Notes: a model not told the origin generated them from the letters alone. A stretch of 6,286 nucleotides of DNA from JBGSOV01 sp964558715 (GCA_964558715.1 CAZLFD010000060.1:1-6286), one strand, 5' to 3'. Numbered from the stretch's first letter, positions 1 through 5,261 are shown. A program made the numbers and translations.

Positions 1-74
1 GACACCATTCTTTGTGAGTGAAAGAAAAGTGTCACGAGAATTGGGGCTTAGAAGATGTATCACATGATTTTTCA

Positions 75-109
75 TTGACAATTCTGCGAAGTTTTATGAA
101 ACTGATATG
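75..109 (+). promoter_or_regulatory. weak candidate promoter upstream of the S1 gene
   Basis: A perfect -35 hexamer TTGACA lies at 75-80. No good -10 box follows at 16-18 bp. The nearest T/A-rich hexamers are TATGAA at 95-100 (14-bp spacer) and GATATG at 104-109 (23-bp spacer). The 5-bp inverted repeat AGTTT/AAACT (90-94, 99-103) lies in the same place. The -35 match is exact, but the promoter as a whole is only a suggestion. Confidence 0.25.
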
Positions 110-117
110 GCACATTC

Positions 118-169
118 GACATTTGAGCGCTTCCCGCGGCTTTCGGGGCTCAAGTACAATCGAAGTGTC
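118..169 (+). promoter_or_regulatory. predicted stem-loop in the 5' leader of the S1 gene
   Basis: Nested complementary arms can be read directly. GACA (118-121) pairs with TGTC (166-169), TTGAGC (123-128) with GCTCAA (148-153), and CCCG (133-136) with CGGG (144-147). The two inner stems are contiguous on the 3' side and separated by a 4-nt bulge on the 5' side. The 3' foot ends 39 nt before the S1 start codon. No U-tract follows, so it is not an intrinsic terminator. A cis-acting element controlling S1 synthesis is an inference, based on known S1 autoregulation through its own leader in E. coli. Confidence 0.4.
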
Positions 170-208
170 ATTTGAAACTTTTTTTGCAAAGGCCGCCCAT
201 TCTTAATT

Positions 209-1381
209 ATGACTCCTTCAACAACGACCAAAGACACAAAGACGAACAATGAAATGCAAACCTTGCTAAACGAGCTTGAGTTCATCATGCCCGAGCCGGG
301 CGATATCGTGACTGGTACTATTATCGCAAAAGAGCCGGGATATCTTCTCCTCTCAGTCGGTGGAGTCGCCGTTGGCATTATCGCCGGGCGCGAAATGCAT
401 GATGGTTTCGAAACGGCGAAAAAATTAGAAGTCGGCGAACAGATCGCTGCTTTTGTCTTGAACGACGAAAATGAAGAGGGGATGATGGTTTTATCGCTCC
501 GCAAAGCGAGCCAAATGCAAAACTGGGACTTTTTTGAAAAATGCCTCGACAGCGGCGAGACTATTGAGGTCGTCGCAAAAGAAGCCAACAAAGGCGGTCT
601 TATCTGTGATGCAAACGGAGTACACGCCTTTCTTCCGGTTTCGCAATTGGCACCGCAAAACTATCCGCGTGTCGATGGCGCCAATGCGCAGGCGATCATC
701 GATCGTCTCAACCAGTTTGTCGGGCAGAAATTCACCGTACGTGTCATCACTTTCCTCCGTAACGACAAGATTATCGTTTCTGAACGCGAAGCGATGAGCG
801 AGATCCGTGGCAAAGAAATCCGTAAAATCAAGCCCGGAACCGTGGTAGATGGCGAAGTCAACGGAGTGGTTAAGTTCGGTGTCTTTATCACCTTCGGTAA
901 TCTTGAGGGGCTTATCCATACTTCTGAACTCAGCTGGGAGCATATCCGCAATCATTACGAAGTGTTCAAGATCGGTGATCCGGTCAAGGCACAGATCATC
1001 GGTATCGATGGCGATAAAATCTCACTCTCAATTAAGCGTCTGCAAAAAGACCCCTGGATGGACCTGATTAAGAAATACCCAACCGGAACAATTACCGACG
1101 GAAAGGTAAACAAAGTCACTAACTTTGGCCTCTTTGTCACTATCGATGGAAACCTGAACGGGCTGGTGCATACTTCCGAATTCGAAGACTCTGAAATGCG
1201 CCCAGATGAGATCGCCCGTGTGGGCGACACCGTCAAGGTAAAAGTGCTTGGTATTAACGAAGAAGACCATAACCTCAAGCTTTCGATGCGTTTAAAAGAA
1301 GAGAAAAAGGAAGAAAAGAAAGAGGAGAAAGCGGAAGCCAAGGAAGAAGTTGCTGAGGTTGGCGCAGAAGGAGTGGCATAA
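209..1381 (+). CDS. rpsA: 30S ribosomal protein S1-like protein with four S1 domains
   Basis: The 390-aa protein is built from four consecutive S1 (OB-fold) RNA-binding domains, at about residues 29-98, 116-192, 209-277 and 291-362. Domains 3 and 4 are the most canonical, with VVKFGVFI...GLIHTSELS and VTNFGLFV...GLVHTSEF, each ending in a LSxxxxL-type strand. Domains 1 and 2 are more diverged, as in the ribosome-binding half of S1. The C-terminal tail (363-390) is a low-complexity Lys/Glu/Ala stretch. S1 binds mRNA at the 30S subunit and helps translation initiation. E. coli S1 has six domains; shorter four-domain forms are common in Gram-positive and reduced-genome bacteria. The start ATG at 209 has no good Shine-Dalgarno (AAAGG ends 16 nt upstream). 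An in-frame ATG at 254 is an alternative that would remove only a polar Thr/Lys-rich leader. A strong terminator follows, so the gene appears to be its own transcription unit. Confidence 0.9.
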   Translation: MTPSTTTKDTKTNNEMQTLLNELEFIMPEPGDIVTGTIIAKEPGYLLLSVGGVAVGIIAGREMHDGFETAKKLEVGEQIAAFVLNDENEEGMMVLSLRKASQMQNWDFFEKCLDSGETIEVVAKEANKGGLICDANGVHAFLPVSQLAPQNYPRVDGANAQAIIDRLNQFVGQKFTVRVITFLRNDKIIVSEREAMSEIRGKEIRKIKPGTVVDGEVNGVVKFGVFITFGNLEGLIHTSELSWEHIRNHYEVFKIGDPVKAQIIGIDGDKISLSIKRLQKDPWMDLIKKYPTGTITDGKVNKVTNFGLFVTIDGNLNGLVHTSEFEDSEMRPDEIARVGDTVKVKVLGINEEDHNLKLSMRLKEEKKEEKKEEKAEAKEEVAEVGAEGVA

Positions 1382-1420
1382 GAGAAAGCGGAGTAAGAAA
1401 GAATCAGCAAGAAGCAAGTA

Positions 1421-1455
1421 GGGGCAGACCAATGTGTCTGCCTTTTTTTGTTTTT
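1421..1455 (+). terminator. intrinsic terminator after the S1 gene
   Basis: A 7-bp perfect stem, GGCAGAC (1423-1429) with GTCTGCC (1436-1442), encloses a 6-nt loop. It is followed at once by seven Ts (1443-1449), one G, then five more Ts (1451-1455). This is a textbook Rho-independent terminator, 40 nt after the S1 stop codon. Confidence 0.92.
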
Positions 1456-1534
1456 CCCGCGAAAGCAGGATGTCTTTTGCCGGATTTATGAGCGCCTTTC
1501 CCAGCCGATTACGGTCAAGCCGGAATGACTCCTG
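1456..1534 (+). repeat. degenerate intergenic palindromic repeat, copy 1
   Basis: This stretch begins with CCCGCGAAAG (1456-1465), the exact reverse complement of CTTTCGCGGG at 4793-4802. It also contains GGAATGAC (1522-1529), identical to 4801-4808. CAGGATGTC (1466-1474) can pair with GACTCCTG (1527-1534) around a one-base bulge. The sequence resembles the short GTCATTCCCGCG-type palindromes scattered between genes in many bacterial genomes. That resemblance is from memory and unchecked. No open frame here looks like a gene. Confidence 0.55.
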
Positions 1535-1535
1535 T

Positions 1536-1564
1536 TTGGCAGAGAATGGATTCTCCGTTATGCT
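1536..1564 (+). promoter_or_regulatory. candidate sigma70-type promoter for the trmD operon, with palindromic spacer
   Basis: The -35 box TTGGCA (1536-1541, 5/6 consensus) and the -10 box TATGCT (1559-1564, 4/6) are separated by exactly 17 bp. Transcription would start near 1571, giving a leader of about 29 nt before the trmD ATG at 1600. It sits just after the S1 terminator, where the operon needs a new promoter. The spacer is largely filled by a perfect inverted repeat, GAGAAT-GG-ATTCTC (1542-1555), which could be an operator. Confidence 0.55.
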
Positions 1565-1599
1565 AAGCGGTGGTTTATTAATTTTCTGGAAAACCTCGT

Positions 1600-2841
1600 A
1601 TGAAGTTTCGTATTCTCACCCTGTTTCCGGAAATGTTTAGCGGGTTCGTTAACGAATCCATTTTAAAGCGCGGGCAAGACAAAGAACTCATCGAGATCAC
1701 GACCGATGATATTCGCGATTATTCTGAAGATAAGCACCGCAAAGTGGATGACACGATTTATGGTGGCGGAGCGGGCATGCTCTTAAAACCAGAGCCGGTG
1801 GCAGCGGCGATTCGCGCGGCCAAATCAACCCTCCCTGGTGCAAAGGTTATCTACCTATCGCCAAGCGGCGAGCGATTTACCCAACAAAAAGCGGAAGAAC
1901 TTGTGAGTGGTGGGCAAGACCTTATTCTCCTCAGTGGCCGCTACGAAGGTGTCGACCAACGTATTCGCGCGATGCTAATAGATGAAGAGCTCTCCATCGG
2001 TGATTATGTGCTGAGTGGTGGCGAAATCGCCGCTGCCGTCGTGGTCGATGTGGTGGCGCGCTTGGTTCCTGGCGTGGTTGGCAAAGAAGAATCCGTACAA
2101 TCCGAAAGTTTTTCGCATCAACTTTTTCGTGCGGCAGAGTTTCCGCAGTTCACCCGGCCAGAAGTGTGGGAAGGATTATCTGTTCCCGACGTACTGCTTT
2201 CTGGGCATCATGCCGAGATCGAAAAATGGCAGCTTGATCACCTTGCTGGATTAACTGATAGTGAACGGAAAATGCTGCACATACGGCAAACCGCTTTTCC
2301 GCGAAAGACCAGGCGAACTGTGTTGCGCATGCATGAAAAGATTGATATCGATAATTGGGTCTCATGGCTGAATGATGACGAGGTGGTGAAATGGACGAGT
2401 GTTTCGCCGCCGCTGACATACGCAGACGAAGAGGAGTTTTTTGATGACACTCGTGCTAATTTTCATTGTTTGCCGGTGAGTATTTGTTTAAAAGAAGACC
2501 AGAAGCCGATTGGTGTGACTTCGCTCGAGCTTGATCCCCTTAACCTGAAATCGGCAGCTTTTGGCATTATCATCGGTGAAAAGACATTTTGGAAACAAGG
2601 CTATGGCCGCGAAGTAATGCGCGAAATCTTCTCTGTTGGCTTTAACGAGCTCGGTTTAGAACGGATCCACCTGGATGTCTTCGACAACAATAAGGCAGCA
2701 ATCGCTTGTTATGATGCATGTGGCATGCGTAAAGTCGGGCTCGAGAAAAAGAAATTCCACAAAAATGATGGTTTTCATGACGCCTTGGTCTTCGAAATAC
2801 TGAAGGCAGATTTTTTAAGTGAGAATGAAAGGTGCGCATAA
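1600..2841 (+). CDS. trmD: TrmD tRNA (guanine-37-N1)-methyltransferase fused to a GNAT N-acetyltransferase
   Basis: One uninterrupted 413-aa frame. Residues 1-212 are TrmD, the SPOUT enzyme that uses S-adenosylmethionine to make m1G37 in tRNA and so prevents +1 frameshifting. Visible motifs are LTLFPEMF (6-13), KVDDTIYGGGAGML (48-61), YLSPSGERF (85-93), the knot segments LSGRYEGVDQR (111-121) and IGDYVLSGGE (133-142), R154, and FTRPEVWEGL (184-193). The E. coli Asp169 position is Glu here (SESF), and the usual RRPxLL C-terminal motif is not seen. Residues about 238-402 form a RimJ/RimL-like GNAT domain with NWVSWLNDDEV (252-262), the acetyl-CoA loop WKQGYGREVMREI (331-343) and NNKAAIACYDACGM (363-376); its substrate is unknown. 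The start matches the TrmD family start; GGAAA (1588-1592) is a weak ribosome site. It is first in an operon and overlaps the next gene by 23 nt. Confidence 0.93.
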   Translation: MKFRILTLFPEMFSGFVNESILKRGQDKELIEITTDDIRDYSEDKHRKVDDTIYGGGAGMLLKPEPVAAAIRAAKSTLPGAKVIYLSPSGERFTQQKAEELVSGGQDLILLSGRYEGVDQRIRAMLIDEELSIGDYVLSGGEIAAAVVVDVVARLVPGVVGKEESVQSESFSHQLFRAAEFPQFTRPEVWEGLSVPDVLLSGHHAEIEKWQLDHLAGLTDSERKMLHIRQTAFPRKTRRTVLRMHEKIDIDNWVSWLNDDEVVKWTSVSPPLTYADEEEFFDDTRANFHCLPVSICLKEDQKPIGVTSLELDPLNLKSAAFGIIIGEKTFWKQGYGREVMREIFSVGFNELGLERIHLDVFDNNKAAIACYDACGMRKVGLEKKKFHKNDGFHDALVFEILKADFLSENERCA

Positions 2842-3475
2842 TACTCCAGGCTATTCAGAATTTTTACAATCACTTGCATTACTCCTTACTAAGCAGGCAC
2901 TTGTTACAGTTTTTATTGCCGGATTGCCAGGGAGCGGAAAAATAACGTTCGCACGACAATTGTGTGAACGATTCGATAAACAATCAGTGTTTTTTTCACT
3001 CGACTGGTTCGTTTGGTACTCATCGGCCGAACGGAGATCACGGATTCAGGAGGTCATTTCATCCGGTGATAAAATGCGCATGGAAACTGAGTTAAACCCA
3101 CTTGGCTGGTACGACTTTGATGCTTTTTATCATGCCTTAGAAACCCTGAAAACAGAGCATCATATTACCCTTAAGCGACTCTGGAACCAGAAAAGCGGTG
3201 AGAAAGATCTTGCCGTTTCCCTTTCCTTGCCGCAAACACACACGCTGATCGTGTGCGAAGGGTCTGAGCTGTTAGGTGACGATGCTTTGCCGCATGCTGA
3301 TCTGATTGTTTTTCTGGATGTTTCACTTAAGGTCAGTCATGAACGGTTGAAGAGACGAGACCAGCATCGTTCTGATTCGAAGTACCTAGATATCAAACTT
3401 GCTATCACTAAAAAATACGATATCCCTTTTAACAACACGTACAAGAAAAATGCCCACTTTGTTTTTTCATCATGA
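2819..3475 (+). CDS. P-loop kinase-like ATPase (uridine kinase/AAA_33-like), atypical Walker A
   Basis: A 218-aa protein with P-loop small-molecule kinase features. A hydrophobic strand VTVFIAGLPGSGK carries the Walker A loop (G35-K41). SLDWF (around 59-63) matches the LDxF acidic position of uridine-kinase-like enzymes. NPLGWYDFDAF (93-103) and WNQKSGEKD are lid-region features, LIVCEGSELL is a second strand with an acidic residue, and DLIVFLDVSLKVSHERLKRRD is the closing strand plus basic lid. The Walker A reads GLPGSGKIT: Ile occupies the usual Ser/Thr that contacts Mg2+. Codon ATA at 2942-2944 is one base from ACA (Thr). The GTG start at 2819 lies directly after an in-frame TAA (2816-2818); ATG at 2825 is an equally good start. 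It overlaps trmD by 23 nt and the next gene by ATGA. The substrate cannot be told from sequence; nucleoside, pantothenate-like or other small molecules are possible. Confidence 0.75.
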   Translation: MRMKGAHNTPGYSEFLQSLALLLTKQALVTVFIAGLPGSGKITFARQLCERFDKQSVFFSLDWFVWYSSAERRSRIQEVISSGDKMRMETELNPLGWYDFDAFYHALETLKTEHHITLKRLWNQKSGEKDLAVSLSLPQTHTLIVCEGSELLGDDALPHADLIVFLDVSLKVSHERLKRRDQHRSDSKYLDIKLAITKKYDIPFNNTYKKNAHFVFSS

Positions 3476-4428
3476 CCGACCGCGATAAATTCATCCAATT
3501 CTGCCAGCAGCAACTTGGTAAGCCGTATGTGCTTGGCGCTACTGGCCCCGATGCTTTCGATTGCTCCGGCCTTTTTTTTGCCGCCTTTTCGCAACTCTTC
3601 AAGGCGCAGGTACCGCGCGTATCTACCGATCAATTTGCCCTTGGTATCAAAATCGAGGTTGCTGAAGCAAAGCCAGGCGATTTGATTTTCTTTGACTCCG
3701 GATGGATCGACCGCGTACCGAATCACAACGGCGTTTGCATCGAGGAAGGGAAAATGATCAATGCCAACAGTTATCAAGGGAAAGTCTATGAAGAGCCGTT
3801 TGCCAGTGGATATTGGTCGACTCGCATTATCGGCGTGCGACGGGTGTTCGATGCCGATGGTAAGCTCGATCTGTTTGGCAGAAGTTCACAAGTTCCGCCG
3901 TTTGATGACGTGCCAGGTTCGCATCGCGATTTTGCCGAAATCGAGCATCTGCGCAAACAAGGCGTGATCCGCGGGTTTTCCGATGGCAGTTTCCGCCCCG
4001 ATCAACCGGTCACCCGCGCCGAAGCGCTCAAAATCCTCTTACTTTGTTTTCAGATACCACTTGTCGATGCAGATGCGACGCTGTTTTCTGATATTTCGTT
4101 GGCAGACTGGCACATTACCTATGTGACGACCGCTAAGCAAAAAGGGATTATCAACGGTTACCCAGATGGAACTTTTCGCCCTGGCAACGAGATCAACCGG
4201 GCAGAAATCGCCAAGATAATCTTCGAAACCGGTGGCATCAGCCCACCACCTGTGCAAACCGATATCCCTGATGTGCCACCGAATTGTTGGTTTAGTGGCT
4301 ATGCGCTAGCCGCGCGTGAGCGAAGTATGTTTCGTTTTGCCGGTAAAAACTTCCTCCCCAAAAAACCGGTTACTCGCGGCGAAATGTGCCGCGCCATTGT
4401 GCGTTTTCTCGACTTCGACAATGGATGA
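3472..4428 (+). CDS. NlpC/P60 cysteine peptidase with three SLH repeats
   Basis: A 318-aa protein. Residues about 4-125 form an NlpC/P60 fold, typically a peptidoglycan endopeptidase cutting stem peptides. Catalytic Cys31 lies in FDCSGL, His85 in PNHNGV, and the third polar residue is Asn97 (GKMINAN), where many members have His. KPGDLIFF (67-74) is also typical. Residues about 144-195, 205-255 and 265-315 are three S-layer homology repeats, marked by GVIRGFSDGSFRP...TRAEAL, GIINGYPDGTFRP...NRAEIA and a weaker third copy ending in VTRGEM. SLH domains bind secondary cell-wall polymers, so the protein is expected outside the membrane. Yet the N-terminus (MTDRDKFIQF) has no signal peptide and the P60 domain starts almost at residue 1. 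The start is fixed by an ATGA overlap with the kinase stop, suggesting translational coupling. It overlaps the next gene by 8 nt. Confidence 0.9.
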   Translation: MTDRDKFIQFCQQQLGKPYVLGATGPDAFDCSGLFFAAFSQLFKAQVPRVSTDQFALGIKIEVAEAKPGDLIFFDSGWIDRVPNHNGVCIEEGKMINANSYQGKVYEEPFASGYWSTRIIGVRRVFDADGKLDLFGRSSQVPPFDDVPGSHRDFAEIEHLRKQGVIRGFSDGSFRPDQPVTRAEALKILLLCFQIPLVDADATLFSDISLADWHITYVTTAKQKGIINGYPDGTFRPGNEINRAEIAKIIFETGGISPPPVQTDIPDVPPNCWFSGYALAARERSMFRFAGKNFLPKKPVTRGEMCRAIVRFLDFDNG

Positions 4429-4693
4429 GTTTACCACTTTCCTCAAGCAACAAACGTTTCCCTGCTATGTGCGCTTGCGTGTGAGTCCGGGTGCGGCAAA
4501 AACACGGATTGTCAGCCTGATGGATGATGATGAGACTTGGAAATGCTCCGTCGCGGCAGCTCCGGAGAAAGGCAAAGCAAATACGGAATTGAAGAAATTT
4601 TTCCGCAAGCAATTCCGAGTGTCTGCAGATGTCATCTCTGGCGCGAATGACCGAACAAAACTGATAAAGCTTGATGCGCTTCCTCTCCCCTAA
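4421..4693 (+). CDS. YggU/DUF167 family protein
   Basis: A 90-aa protein matching the YggU/DUF167 (UPF0235) family over nearly its whole length. YVRLRVSPGAAKTRI (16-30) is the N-terminal strand and conserved SPGA region. AAAPEKGKANTELKKFF (45-61) is the signature, followed by FRVSADVISGANDRTKLIKL (65-84). The molecular function of this family is not established. I chose ATG 4421 because it gives the family's usual length and sits in an ATGGATGA overlap with the upstream TGA. The frame is open further upstream to 4316, but that part lies inside the SLH coding region and does not look like this family. It is the last gene of the trmD operon, with a terminator hairpin spanning its stop codon. 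Confidence 0.9.
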   Translation: MDEFTTFLKQQTFPCYVRLRVSPGAAKTRIVSLMDDDETWKCSVAAAPEKGKANTELKKFFRKQFRVSADVISGANDRTKLIKLDALPLP

Positions 4694-4710
4694 TAAGGGG
4701 GTTTGTTTTT
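4687..4710 (+). terminator. intrinsic terminator overlapping the yggU-like stop codon
   Basis: CCCCT (4687-4691) pairs with AGGGG (4696-4700) around a 4-nt AATA loop, plus a possible T-G pair outside. TTTGTTTTT (4702-4710) follows. The stop codon TAA (4691-4693) lies in the stem and loop. The stem is short but G/C-rich, and the position at the end of the four-gene operon fits. Confidence 0.75.
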
Positions 4711-4720
4711 CATATTCAGC

Positions 4721-4761
4721 CTCCTCCAGCCAACCGAACTCAAGAGGAGAGAACTCCGTGC
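4721..4761 (+). repeat. hairpin-forming intergenic repeat, copy A
   Basis: CTCCTC (4721-4726) is complementary to GAGGAG (4744-4749), followed by AGAACTCCGTGC. The arrangement of pyrimidine arm, TCA-containing loop, purine arm, then CTCCGYGC parallels 5262-5295 between yraN and smpB, so the two may be diverged copies of one element. A smaller alternative hairpin GGAG/CTCC (4746-4749, 4754-4757) is also possible. Confidence 0.4.
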
Positions 4762-4782
4762 TACTCTTATATTTTTCTCAAT

Positions 4783-4808
4783 GTCATTCCTCCTTTCGCG
4801 GGAATGAC
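4783..4808. repeat. intergenic palindromic repeat, copy 2
   Basis: GTCATTCC (4783-4790) and GGAATGAC (4801-4808) form a perfect 8-bp inverted repeat around TCCTTTCGCG, where further G-T and C-G pairs are possible. CTTTCGCGGG (4793-4802) is the exact reverse complement of 1456-1465, and GGAATGAC recurs at 1522-1529. It lies 22 bp upstream of yraN and looks like a dispersed palindromic element rather than a terminator, as no T-run follows. Confidence 0.65.
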
Positions 4809-4818
4809 AGAATCAGGG

Positions 4819-4824
4819 TAGAAT
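4819..4824 (+). promoter_or_regulatory. candidate -10 box for yraN, possibly leaderless
   Basis: TAGAAT (5/6 match to TATAAT) ends 6 nt before the yraN ATG, so transcription would begin at or next to the start codon. No convincing -35 hexamer is seen 16-18 bp upstream, a region occupied by the palindromic repeat. The only Shine-Dalgarno-like run is AGGG at 4815-4818, 12 nt from the ATG. Confidence 0.35.
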
Positions 4825-4830
4825 AAATAC

Positions 4831-5190
4831 ATGAAAACACCTCGACGAGCGTTCGGTGACGAAGGCGAATTGGCAGCAGAAAAATATCTCCGTAAGCTCG
4901 GATACAAAATCATCGAGCGGAACTTTCTTGTGCGCCAGGGTGAAATCGACATCGTTGCAAAACAGAATTCCACAATCGTTTTCGTGGAGGTAAAAACGCG
5001 TAGGTCTGACGCTTTCGGCTCTGCGCTCGATTCTATCTCTTCAGCAAAAGCGCAAAAATTAGCTGCTGCCGCGTATATCTATCTTTCTCAACACAAACTC
5101 GACGATGTCGATTTTCGCATCGATGTAATTACAATCACCTTTCCTGGCCCCGTTATCGAACATTTTGAAAGCGCGATCGGTGAGGGGTAA
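4831..5190 (+). CDS. yraN: YraN/UPF0102 family predicted endonuclease-like protein
   Basis: A 119-aa protein of the usual length for the UPF0102/YraN family, which has a restriction-endonuclease-like PD-(D/E)xK fold resembling Holliday junction resolvases. The N-terminal FGDEGELAAEKYLRKLGY (8-25) and ERNF (29-32) are conserved. RQGEIDIVA (35-43) supplies Asp40, and VFVEVKTR (50-57) supplies Glu53 and Lys55, so the putative metal-binding and catalytic set is complete. FRIDVITI (95-102) and the terminal IEHFESAI are also family features. The biological role of YraN remains poorly defined. ATG 4831 fits the family start. The gene stands alone between hairpin repeats, with no overlap to either neighbour. 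Confidence 0.93.
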   Translation: MKTPRRAFGDEGELAAEKYLRKLGYKIIERNFLVRQGEIDIVAKQNSTIVFVEVKTRRSDAFGSALDSISSAKAQKLAAAAYIYLSQHKLDDVDFRIDVITITFPGPVIEHFESAIGEG

Positions 5191-5201
5191 GAGGATATGT
5201 T

Positions 5202-5240
5202 CGTTCCTCTCCTGAGCTAGGAGAGGTTAGGTGAGGAACG
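5202..5240 (+). repeat. intergenic hairpin repeat with two competing stems
   Basis: CCTCTCCT (5206-5213) and AGGAGAGG (5219-5226) form a perfect 8-bp stem with a 5-nt loop, GAGCT. A second perfect 8-bp pairing, CGTTCCTC (5202-5209) with GAGGAACG (5233-5240), shares CCTC with the first, so the two are mutually exclusive in part. No T-run follows either. It resembles the CCTCTCC...GGAGAGG-TTAGGTGAGG palindromes common between genes in many bacteria; this comparison is from memory. Confidence 0.6.
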
Positions 5241-5261
5241 TTCGTAGTCGATACCCTCTGA

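Noticed and set aside
1..33. GACAC (1-5) and GTGTC (29-33) inverted repeat at the left edge
   Set aside because: Only 5 bp with a 23-nt loop and cut by the window edge; too weak to call.
18..206. 62-aa plus-strand frame before the S1 gene
   Set aside because: The composition is not protein-like, no family is recognised, and it overlaps the candidate promoter and leader stem.
94..591. 165-aa minus-strand frame opposite the 5' part of the S1 gene
   Set aside because: It is a shadow of the strongly supported S1 coding sequence, with Ser/Phe-rich low-quality translation.
491..955. 154-aa minus-strand frame opposite S1 domains 2-3
   Set aside because: Antisense to conserved S1 domains with no recognisable motif.
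955..1410. 151-aa minus-strand frame opposite the S1 3' end
   Set aside because: The Ser/Phe runs are the antisense of the Lys/Glu tail; not a gene.
3337..3777. 146-aa minus-strand frame spanning the kinase-NlpC junction
   Set aside because: It lies opposite two coupled genes with clear conserved motifs; no family match.
4316..4420. upstream extension of the YggU-like frame
   Set aside because: It lies inside the third SLH repeat of the upstream gene and adds Cys-rich sequence not seen in the family.
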